DNA from: an uncultured Eubacteriales bacterium
GTDB lineage: Bacteria; Bacillota; Clostridia; Oscillospirales; Oscillospiraceae
Assembly (NCBI GenBank): GCA_900540545.1
Contig: UQGJ01000088.1
Location: forward strand, 1 to 8,839
Reading direction: 5' to 3'
DNA length: 8,839 bases
A program made the position numbers and the translations under genes. The notes beneath the pieces were generated by a model. The model saw only the letters and a list, made by a program, of their open reading frames with translations. It did no database searches and was not told the origin of the DNA. This document shows, one piece after another, positions 1 through 5,151 of the stretch (within the stretch, counting starts at the first letter, position 1; each line of letters begins with the position of its first letter).

Positions 1-250
1 TTTTCAAGCCCCTATTGTCGGCCCCCTGGACCCCGGGATACGTCCGGGCGGCGGTACGGTTTATGGTGGCTGGCAAGACTTGAAAGCCGTTGCAGCCCGT
101 ATCGGTCTGGTATTAGAACAACTCCGGCTGCCGCCCCTCGGCATATGACCGGGCAAGACTTGGGAGTAGTTGCGTTTTGATGGGTGCAAACGGGCCGCCA
201 CCAGTCTCTGCGTCCCCCTGTCCCGCCCCGTGGGCGGCATTATCCATTCT
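1..250. other. Gene-free left edge with repeated and self-complementary segments
   Basis: No reading frame here resembles a protein; the long plus-strand frame that begins near 170 is the antisense of the patatin gene. The stretch can form several stems: 25-31 with 42-48 (7 bp, one G-U), 46-54 with 128-136 (GGGCGGC with GCCGCCC, then extended by weaker pairs), 55-59 with 97-101 (TACGG/CCGTA) and 69-72 with 93-96. The 25-48 and 46-136 stems overlap by three bases. A 22-nt segment recurs 80 bp apart. The overall look, a 5' hairpin followed by two looped arms, recalls bridge-RNA-bearing non-coding ends of IS110-family elements, but no transposase is in the window and this is inference only. A small hairpin at 223-237 (CCGCCC, 3-nt loop, GGGCGG) lacks a T tract. 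Confidence 0.35.
72..173. repeat. Two-copy imperfect direct repeat, 80-bp period
   Basis: Bases 72-93 and 152-173 share GGCAAGACTTG followed, after an 11-nt block start, by AG and then GTTGC; 18 of 22 positions are identical. The differences cluster at two adjacent pairs (AA versus GG and CC versus TA). The first copy falls in the loop region of a possible stem (68-72 with 93-97). The function is unknown; a pair of related loops within one structured RNA is one reading. Confidence 0.6.
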
Positions 251-270
251 CAATTATCCATTCTTCATTC
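239..270. repeat. Short A/T-rich tandem repeat across the end of the patatin gene
   Basis: ATTATCCATTCT occurs at 239-250 and again exactly at 253-264, followed by a partial third unit (TTCATTC, to 270). It is much more A/T-rich than its surroundings. On the minus strand the repeat supplies the last codons and the TAA stop of the patatin gene, so the C-terminus (MKNG) is encoded by repeat sequence. Confidence 0.7.
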
Positions 271-1114
271 CCCAGAACTCCCTGATTTCCTCCGCCTTGG
301 CGGCGGCAGAATCGTAGCCGTCCTGCCAGAGGGCCTTGATTTTGTCCACGTCCTTCTCGATGCGGGAAAATCCCTGGGTGCTCTTGGGGGCAAGGAGAAT
401 CACTTTTCCCTCCCGCTCCAAATCAAAGAGCTTTTGGCGGGAGGCGTTATAGGTCTCGGCCCGGCGGCGCATGGTCTCGCAGAAGTTGGGGTACTTGTGG
501 TAGCGCACGTCGAGGGCGGGCTGGAGCTTTTCCGGCTGGCGGAGATACTCCCGCTCCCGGGTCAGGACCACCACCACCCGGTCGCAGCCCATGGCAAAGG
601 CCCGCTCATAGGGGATGGCGTCGGCCGCGCCGCCGTCCAGGCAGGCGATGCCGTTCAGGTGGTAGATGGGAAACAGCAGGGGCATGGCGCAGGTGGCCTG
701 GAGGACCAGGAACTTGTCGTCCCGCCGGGGCACGGGGAGGTATTCGGCCCTGCCGGTCTCCAGGTTCGTCACCACCGCCTCCACCTGGCCCGGAAAGGCG
801 GCGAAGGTGTCATAGTCAAAAGGGACCAGGCGGTTGGGGATGTCGTCATAGGTGAATCTCAGGCCGAAATAACAGCGGTTGGAGGGCCTCAGCAGGTTGC
901 GCTTGCCCATGTACCGCTTGTCGTTGGCGTACTTGGTCAAAATCTCCAGGTTGCGGCCGAACTGGCGGGAGACGTAGCTCACGCCGTAGGCGATGCCCGC
1001 CGAAACGCCGATGACGTAGTCGGGCAGCAGGTCCCGCTCCAGCAGGGCGTCGCAGGCACCGCTGGAATAGATGGTGCGGAGGGCCCCGCCCTCCAGGACG
1101 ATCCCGGTTTTCAT
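254..1114 (-). CDS. Patatin-like phospholipase, YjjU-type with C-terminal DUF6363-like region
   Basis: This 286-residue protein is a predicted serine lipid acyl hydrolase, probably cytoplasmic since no signal peptide is seen. The patatin fold is supported by the oxyanion-hole segment EGGALR (8-13), the nucleophile elbow GVSAG (36-40, Ser38) and the dyad aspartate in LDGG (Asp160). A charged helical C-terminal part, about residues 205-282, resembles the DUF6363 extension of bacterial YjjU-type patatins. The ATG at 1112-1114 follows an AAGGAAG ribosome binding site. A near-consensus promoter lies directly upstream at 1144-1172, so it can be transcribed alone, but no terminator separates it from the DUF3021 gene and readthrough is possible. 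The last four residues and the stop lie in a short tandem repeat, suggesting the original end may have been altered. The physiological substrate cannot be told from sequence. Confidence 0.9.
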   Translation of the reverse strand: MKTGIVLEGGALRTIYSSGACDALLERDLLPDYVIGVSAGIAYGVSYVSRQFGRNLEILTKYANDKRYMGKRNLLRPSNRCYFGLRFTYDDIPNRLVPFDYDTFAAFPGQVEAVVTNLETGRAEYLPVPRRDDKFLVLQATCAMPLLFPIYHLNGIACLDGGAADAIPYERAFAMGCDRVVVVLTREREYLRQPEKLQPALDVRYHKYPNFCETMRRRAETYNASRQKLFDLEREGKVILLAPKSTQGFSRIEKDVDKIKALWQDGYDSAAAKAEEIREFWGMKNG

Positions 1115-1143
1115 GGTGTACCACTTCCTTTTATGTGGTTTCC

Positions 1144-1172
1144 ATTATACACGGGTCTGTCCCAGATTGCAA
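1144..1172 (-). promoter_or_regulatory. Sigma-A-type promoter for the patatin gene
   Basis: Read on the minus strand, TTGCAA (1167-1172) and a perfect TATAAT (1144-1149) are separated by exactly 17 bases. The -10 ends 29 bases before the patatin ATG, leaving room for a short leader with its ribosome binding site. It sits just after the stop of the DUF3021 gene. Confidence 0.8.
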
Positions 1173-1177
1173 AGGGG

Positions 1178-1612
1178 TCAGGACTTGGACTGCCGCTCCT
1201 CCAAAAGGCTGGTGTAGCGGCGGCCCGTGATGCGGTATATAACTTCAAAAACGGCGGTAAGCACGAGCAGGAGCGCGACGAAAACAGCCAGGAAAATAAG
1301 CCAGGAAAGGGGTTCTCCCACGGGGAACCAGCCGCAGAGGACCGCGAAGGGAGCCAGGACCGCCAAAAGGCACAGGCCAAAGAGCAGAACGCGGCGCACG
1401 TAGGGCATTTTTTTCAGCACCCGTTCACTGAAAAAGACGTATTGCAGCGCGCCGCAGATGACGGAAAAAACCAGGAGCTGGAGGGCCCGCCAGCCGGAGA
1501 GCAGCGGGTAGCCGGAGATGATCTCCGCCAGCGCGTAGAATATGGTAAACGCGGTAAAGCAAAGACAGGCATTGAGCTTCATGGAAAATACGACCGAGAC
1601 GAACTTTTTCAT
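1178..1612 (-). CDS. DUF3021 family membrane protein, partner of LytTR regulator
   Basis: This 144-residue protein has four hydrophobic segments at roughly 13-33, 43-61, 75-95 and 102-126, separated by short loops with basic residues (for example RVLKK and RR at 64-74), and a charged C-terminal tail. This matches the DUF3021 family of small four-helix membrane proteins, which in Firmicutes is typically encoded directly after a LytTR-domain regulator. The start is fixed by an AGGAGG site (1621-1626) that overlaps the region right after the upstream stop codon; the gap to the regulator gene is 15 bases, so the two are surely cotranscribed. By analogy with such pairs it probably senses a membrane signal or restrains the regulator; that role is inferred, not visible. 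Confidence 0.85.
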   Translation of the reverse strand: MKKFVSVVFSMKLNACLCFTAFTIFYALAEIISGYPLLSGWRALQLLVFSVICGALQYVFFSERVLKKMPYVRRVLLFGLCLLAVLAPFAVLCGWFPVGEPLSWLIFLAVFVALLLVLTAVFEVIYRITGRRYTSLLEERQSKS

Positions 1613-1627
1613 GGTTTTGACCTCCTT

Positions 1628-2065
1628 TTACAGGCCCAATTTTGTTTTTAGGACGGGGACGTACTGCCGGGAGACCAGGCACTTCTCCCCGTTTTTCATG
1701 GTGAGCAGGAAGCGGCCGCCGAACTCCGGCCGCAGGGACTGTATCTGATTGAAATTGACGATCAGAGACTTGGAGGCCCGGAAGAACTCGCCGGAGCCCA
1801 GGCGGTCCTCCAGCTCATAGAGCCGGAGCGGAGTCTCATACACCCCGGCGGAGGTATAGAGGAAGGTGTGGCGGTCGGTGCTGTCGGCGTAGAGGATGTC
1901 GGCGGCGTCCAGAACATAGGTCTGGCCGTTCTGCGCTCCGGTGAGCTTGCGGTCGAAGGCCCGGAGGGTGGCCAGCAGGTTCAGGACCTCTCCGTCCGCC
2001 GCCGCGCAGCGGATGGTGACTTCGGTTTCGGAACAGGAGGGGTCCTCCTGCAGATGGAGTTTCAT
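1628..2065 (-). CDS. LytTR domain DNA-binding transcriptional regulator
   Basis: The 145-residue protein is a stand-alone LytTR regulator without a CheY-like receiver. The LytTR domain spans about residues 45-143: a strand leading into ILYADS (57-62), the segment FFRASKSLIVN (94-104) that aligns with the typical F-x-R-x-H/S-x-S-x-x-VN signature, and a terminal VSRQYVPVLK (131-140). Residues 1-40 look like a small alpha/beta N-terminal region seen in the same family. The ATG at 2063-2065 follows a purine-rich GGGGAGAG site. It is first in an operon with the DUF3021 gene and has a strong promoter upstream. Such pairs often autoregulate and control nearby transporters or envelope genes; here the only other co-oriented gene is the patatin. 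Targets are unknown. Confidence 0.9.
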   Translation of the reverse strand: MKLHLQEDPSCSETEVTIRCAAADGEVLNLLATLRAFDRKLTGAQNGQTYVLDAADILYADSTDRHTFLYTSAGVYETPLRLYELEDRLGSGEFFRASKSLIVNFNQIQSLRPEFGGRFLLTMKNGEKCLVSRQYVPVLKTKLGL

Positions 2066-2083
2066 GGGCTCTCTCCCCTTTCT

Positions 2084-2127
2084 CGTAGCTACGGTGTCAG
2101 TATAGCCGCCCCCGCTGGGGTTGGCAA
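2084..2127 (-). promoter_or_regulatory. Promoter of the LytTR-DUF3021 operon with adjacent palindrome
   Basis: On the minus strand TTGCCA (2122-2127) and TATACT (2099-2104) are 17 bases apart, close to the sigma-A consensus. The predicted start of transcription falls in or beside a perfect 10-bp palindrome, CGTAGCTACG (2084-2093), and the spacer contains a CCCCAGCGGGG inverted repeat (2110-2120). Either could be an operator. LytTR proteins usually bind direct repeats, and I see no clear one here. Confidence 0.75.
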
Positions 2128-2250
2128 GGGCTGGGGACGCAGGCTGCGCTTTTGGGCGCGTAAGCTGCGAAAAGGGGGCCGCCGGAGACGCCTAGCGGAA
2201 TTCTTTACAATCCTTTTCCCGCTTTTTTACCCCCGGCTTGTATAAGCCTA

Positions 2251-2282
2251 CGAAATTGAGTTTCGGCCTTGCATTCGTCGAA
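2251..2282. promoter_or_regulatory. Cluster of CGAA/TTCG half-sites, possible purine operator
   Basis: CGAAA (2251-2255) and TTTCG (2261-2265) form an inverted repeat with a 5-nt gap, and TTCG-T-CGAA (2274-2282) forms a second palindrome overlapping the -35 box. Bacillus-type PurR recognises paired CGAA-containing arms in inverted orientation. The CGAA at 2251 and TTCG at 2274 are 19 bases apart, close to but not a confirmed match to that PurBox layout. The assignment is tentative. Confidence 0.3.
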
Positions 2283-2297
2283 AAAGTCCGATATAGT
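2269..2297 (+). promoter_or_regulatory. Promoter of the purine operon
   Basis: TTGCAT (2269-2274) and TATAGT (2292-2297) are separated by 17 bases, placing the transcription start near 2304. This leaves a leader of about 170 bases before purE. The -35 region overlaps CGAA/TTCG half-sites at 2251-2282 that could be an operator. Confidence 0.7.
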
Positions 2298-2303
2298 GTG
2301 GGT

Positions 2304-2439
2304 ATTGATTGGACAAGGGGGTGCGGTGATGTGTGTTTCATCCAGAGGCCGAATCTGCCACCGCGGCCCCAATGCGTCCATTCGAAACAGGTAATACCAA
2401 TCAGGCCATCCGCACACCGGATGGCCTGATTCCTTTTTT
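2304..2439 (+). promoter_or_regulatory. Structured leader RNA of the purine operon (putative attenuator)
   Basis: The leader can fold into a long arm: 2310-2314 with 2376-2380 (TGGAC/GTCCA), 2317-2320 with 2367-2370 (GGGG/CCCC), 2323-2328 with 2359-2364 (GCGGTG/CACCGC), capped by two small hairpins with about 7-nt loops, ATG/CAT at 2329-2331 and 2339-2341 and CAGA/TCTG at 2343-2346 and 2354-2357. The loop CGAA (2350-2353) could also pair with TTCG at 2381-2384. TTGATTGG at the very 5' end (2305-2312) is complementary to CCAATCAG (2397-2404), which includes the 5' arm of the terminator, so the two pairings exclude each other. That is the layout of a transcriptional attenuator. I do not recognise purine, PRPP, ZTP or THF riboswitch consensus in it. 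Confidence 0.5.
2399..2439 (+). terminator. Intrinsic terminator upstream of purE
   Basis: AATCAGGCCATCCG (2399-2412) and CGGATGGCCTGATT (2418-2431) form a perfect 14-bp stem around a CACAC loop, followed by CC and six T residues (2434-2439). It lies between the operon promoter and purE, with 35 bases from the last T to the purE ATG. Its placement means it must be conditional for the operon to be expressed from that promoter. Confidence 0.9.
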
Positions 2440-2474
2440 GACAACCTAAAAATTTTTGTATCAGGAGGTCCGCT

Positions 2475-2966
2475 ATGAGCAAGAAAGTCGCCGTGGTCAT
2501 GGGTTCCGACAGCGATCTGGAGACCATGAAGCCCTGCATCGCCCGCCTCAAAAGCTTTGACATCCCCGTGGAGGTCCGGGTCATCTCCGCCCACCGCACT
2601 CCCGCCGCCGCGGAACAGTTCGCCTCTGCCGCCAGGGACGAGGGCTTCGGTGCCATCATCGCCGCCGCGGGCAAGGCCGCCCACCTGGCCGGGGTGCTGG
2701 CCGCGTACACCACCCTGCCGGTCATCGGGGTGCCCATCAAGACCTCGATGATGGGCGGGCTGGACAGCCTGCTGTCCATGGTCCAGATGCCCAAGGGCAT
2801 CCCCGTGGCCTGCGTGGCCGTGGACGGGGCGGACAACGCCGCCATCCTGGCCGCCCAGATGCTGGCCCTCTCCGACGCCGCCCTGGCGGACAGGCTCACC
2901 CGGTTCAAGGCCGACATGGCCGCCGAGGTGGCCGAGAAGGACAAAACCATCGCCCAGCGGCTGTAA
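2475..2966 (+). CDS. purE: Phosphoribosylaminoimidazole carboxylase catalytic subunit PurE
   Basis: PurE makes 4-carboxy-AIR, either by rearranging N5-CAIR (class I) or by direct CO2 addition to AIR (class II). The 163 residues match the usual length. Visible motifs are MGSDSD (9-14, phosphate binding), SAHRTP (38-43, class I form), GKAAHLAG (66-73, His70), and the VQMP loop further on. Class I enzymes usually read GGAAHLPG in the third motif and class II read GRSN; the Lys67 here is unlike the E. coli form. PurK, needed for the class I route, is not encoded in the window. An AGGAGG site at 2463-2468 fixes the ATG. It is the first gene of the operon, after a terminator-type attenuator, and is followed 48 bases later by purC. 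Class is best called class I-like. Confidence 0.96.
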   Translation: MSKKVAVVMGSDSDLETMKPCIARLKSFDIPVEVRVISAHRTPAAAEQFASAARDEGFGAIIAAAGKAAHLAGVLAAYTTLPVIGVPIKTSMMGGLDSLLSMVQMPKGIPVACVAVDGADNAAILAAQMLALSDAALADRLTRFKADMAAEVAEKDKTIAQRL

Positions 2967-3014
2967 AACTCAGACTGACTCAAATTTTTAGATATGATTA
3001 TGGAGGTCACTCAC

Positions 3015-3701
3015 ATGGAAAAGAAACTTGTTTACACCGGCAAGACCAAGGACGTCTACGCGCTGGACAACGGCCACTACCTGCTCAAGTTCAAGGACGA
3101 CTGCACCGGCAAGGACGGCGTGTTCGACCCCGGCGAGAACTCCGTGGGCCTGACCATCGACGGCGTGGGCGACGTGAACCTGCGCATGTCCATCTACTTC
3201 TTCGAGAAAATCAACGCCGCCGGCATCAAGACCCACTTCGTCAGCGCCGACCTGGCCGACACCACCATGGAAGTCCTCCCCGCCAAGGTCTTTGGCCAGG
3301 GCCTGGAGGTCATCTGCCGGGACCGGGCCGTGGGCAGCTTCCGCCGCCGCTACGGTGAGTACATCGCCGAGGGCGCGCCCCTGCCCTCCTACGTGGAGAT
3401 GACCTTCAAGAACGACGAGAAGGGCGACCCCCTGGTCACCAAGGACGGCCTGGTGGTCCTGGGCGTCATGACCGAGAAGCAGTACGACGACACCAAGGAG
3501 ATGACCCAGAAAATTACCAAGATCGTCTCCGACGAGCTGGCGAAAAAGGGCCTGGTCCTCTACGACATCAAGTTCGAGTTCGGCTACGACGCCAATGGCG
3601 ACGTGATGCTCATCGACGAGGTGGCCTCCGGCAACATGCGCGTCTACAAGGACGGCCAGTACGTGGACCCCATGACCCTCTCCAAGCTCTTCTTCGCCTA
3701 A
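3015..3701 (+). CDS. purC: SAICAR synthetase PurC
   Basis: PurC joins CAIR and aspartate with ATP to form SAICAR. The protein is 228 residues from the chosen start, close to the family's 230-240. It shows the N-terminal ATP-binding loop YTGKTKDVY (7-15), the substrate segment CRDRAVGS followed by an RRR run (101-112), and the metal/nucleotide motif IDEVASGNMRVY (200-211, Asp201 and Glu202). An in-frame ATG at 2994 would add seven residues, but the GGAGG at 3002-3006 is correctly spaced only for the ATG at 3015. It follows purE by 48 A/T-rich bases with no terminator, and the stop is 10 bases before the purF-type gene. The sequence is of the shorter clostridial type. Confidence 0.95.
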   Translation: MEKKLVYTGKTKDVYALDNGHYLLKFKDDCTGKDGVFDPGENSVGLTIDGVGDVNLRMSIYFFEKINAAGIKTHFVSADLADTTMEVLPAKVFGQGLEVICRDRAVGSFRRRYGEYIAEGAPLPSYVEMTFKNDEKGDPLVTKDGLVVLGVMTEKQYDDTKEMTQKITKIVSDELAKKGLVLYDIKFEFGYDANGDVMLIDEVASGNMRVYKDGQYVDPMTLSKLFFA

Positions 3702-3711
3702 GGGACAGGAC

Positions 3712-5133
3712 ATGGGCGGATTTTTTGGCGCGATCTCCAGGCGCGACATCGTATTGGACCTGTTTTTCGGCACGGACTACCACTCCCACCTGGGCACCAA
3801 GCGGGGGGGCATGGCGGTCTATGACGCCGACGACGGGTTCCAGCGGCAGATCCACAACATCGAGAACACCCCCTTCCGGACCAAGTTCGACAAGGACATC
3901 AGCCGGTTCCACGGCTGCGCGGGCATCGGCTGTATCAGCGACACTGACCCCCAGCCCCTGCTGGTGCGCTCCCACCTGGGCCTGTACGCCATCACCACCG
4001 TGGGCATCATCAACAACGCCGACGCCCTGGCCGAGGGCTTTTACGCCGACGGCGGGGTGCAGTTCCTGGCCATGAGCTCCGGCAAAATCAACTCCACCGA
4101 GCTGGTGGCCGCCCTCATCAACCGCAAGGACTCCCTGGTGGAGGGCATCCGCTACGCCCAGGAGGTCATCGACGGCTCCTGCACCATGCTGGTCCTCACG
4201 GAGGACAGCATCCTCTGTGCCCGGGACAAGCTGGGCCGCCTGCCGGTCCTCATCGGCAGGGACGACGAGGGTTGCTGCGTCTCCTTCGAATCCTTTGCCT
4301 ACCACAAGCTGGGCTATCAGGACGCTTACGAGCTTGGCCCCCGGGAAATCGTGCGGATCACCCCCGACGGCTGGGAGACCCTCTCCCCCGCCGGGGAAAA
4401 AATGAAGATCTGCGCCTTCCTGTGGACCTACTACGGCTACCCCAACTCCAATTACGAGGGGGTCAACGTGGAGGTCATGCGCTACCGCAACGGCGAGATC
4501 ATGGCCCGGGACGAGGTCCACGCCGGGCGGCTGCCCAAGGTGGACTTTGTGGCGGGGGTGCCGGACTCCGGCGTGCCCCACGCCATCGGCTTCGCCAACC
4601 GCAGCGGCAAGCCCTTTGCCCGGCCCTTCGTCAAGTACACCCCCACCTGGCCCCGGTCCTTCATGCCCGCCAACCAGGACGCCCGCAGCCAGGTGGCCAA
4701 GATGAAGCAGATCCCCGTGCCCGAGCTGATCGAGGGCAAGAAGCTGCTCTTTGTGGACGACTCCATCGTCCGGGGGACTCAGCTACGGGAGACGGTGGAA
4801 TTCCTCTACGACTCCGGGGCCGCCGAGGTCCATATGCGCTCGGCCTGCCCCCCCATCATGTACAGCTGCAAGTACCTCAACTTCTCCCGCAACAACTCCG
4901 ACATGGACCTGCTGGCCCGCAAGGTCATCCAGGACCTGGAGGGGGACGAGGGGCAGGAACACGTGGCGGAGTACGCCGACGCCTCCACGGAGCGGGGCGG
5001 GTGCATGCTCCAGGCCATCTGTAAGGAGATGGGCTTCGACTCCCTGGGCTACCAGTCTCTGGACGGGCTTTTGGAGGCCATCGGCATCGACAAGGAGCGC
5101 ATCTGCACCTACTGCTGGACGGGCAAAGAATAA
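3712..5133 (+). CDS. purF: Amidophosphoribosyltransferase (PurF family) lacking the catalytic cysteine
   Basis: PurF converts PRPP to phosphoribosylamine, the first committed purine step, normally with ammonia from glutamine. The 473-residue protein has an N-terminal Ntn-type glutaminase-like half (1 to about 230) and a C-terminal phosphoribosyltransferase half with the PRPP loop VDDSIVRGT (348-356) and VPDSGVPHAIGFA upstream. Cys234 (in KIC), Cys386 (in YSC), Cys465 and Cys468 (CTYC) align with the four Fe-S ligands of Bacillus PurF. The start reads MGGFFG where active enzymes read MCG or a processed CGVFG, so the nucleophile is Gly. The usual RY-S/P-T motif is replaced by AGIGCIS (70-76) and the HNG motif by TVG (96-98). 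No upstream in-frame codon could restore a Cys. It lies between purC and purM. It is probably ammonia-dependent or partnered; whether it is still PRPP amidotransferase is inferred. Confidence 0.88.
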   Translation: MGGFFGAISRRDIVLDLFFGTDYHSHLGTKRGGMAVYDADDGFQRQIHNIENTPFRTKFDKDISRFHGCAGIGCISDTDPQPLLVRSHLGLYAITTVGIINNADALAEGFYADGGVQFLAMSSGKINSTELVAALINRKDSLVEGIRYAQEVIDGSCTMLVLTEDSILCARDKLGRLPVLIGRDDEGCCVSFESFAYHKLGYQDAYELGPREIVRITPDGWETLSPAGEKMKICAFLWTYYGYPNSNYEGVNVEVMRYRNGEIMARDEVHAGRLPKVDFVAGVPDSGVPHAIGFANRSGKPFARPFVKYTPTWPRSFMPANQDARSQVAKMKQIPVPELIEGKKLLFVDDSIVRGTQLRETVEFLYDSGAAEVHMRSACPPIMYSCKYLNFSRNNSDMDLLARKVIQDLEGDEGQEHVAEYADASTERGGCMLQAICKEMGFDSLGYQSLDGLLEAIGIDKERICTYCWTGKE

Positions 5134-5151
5134 GATTAGGATGGTGTCACC

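Noticed and set aside
223..237. Hairpin near the patatin 3' end as a terminator
   Set aside because: The stem is only 6 bp with a 3-nt loop, and no T tract follows on either strand.
170..1651. Long plus-strand open frame of 493 codons
   Set aside because: It is antisense to the patatin and DUF3021 genes, has low-complexity Gly/Ala/Val/His-rich composition and no recognisable domain. High GC and third-position bias create such frames.
2304..2400. Canonical purine (guanine/adenine) riboswitch
   Set aside because: Two hairpins with about 7-nt loops exist, but the conserved junction sequences of that class are absent.
2438..2464. TTGACA after the terminator as a second purE promoter
   Set aside because: The -35 hexamer is perfect, but no good -10 lies 16-18 bases on; the nearest TATCAG is too close and would start the transcript beyond the ribosome binding site.
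2192..3010. Minus-strand frame across the purine leader and purE
   Set aside because: It covers the promoter, leader and terminator and is antisense to purE; its translation is Ser/Ala-rich with no domain.
2994..3014. Upstream ATG for purC
   Set aside because: The GGAGG at 3002-3006 lies downstream of it and fits the ATG at 3015; the extra residues do not belong to the family's N-terminus.
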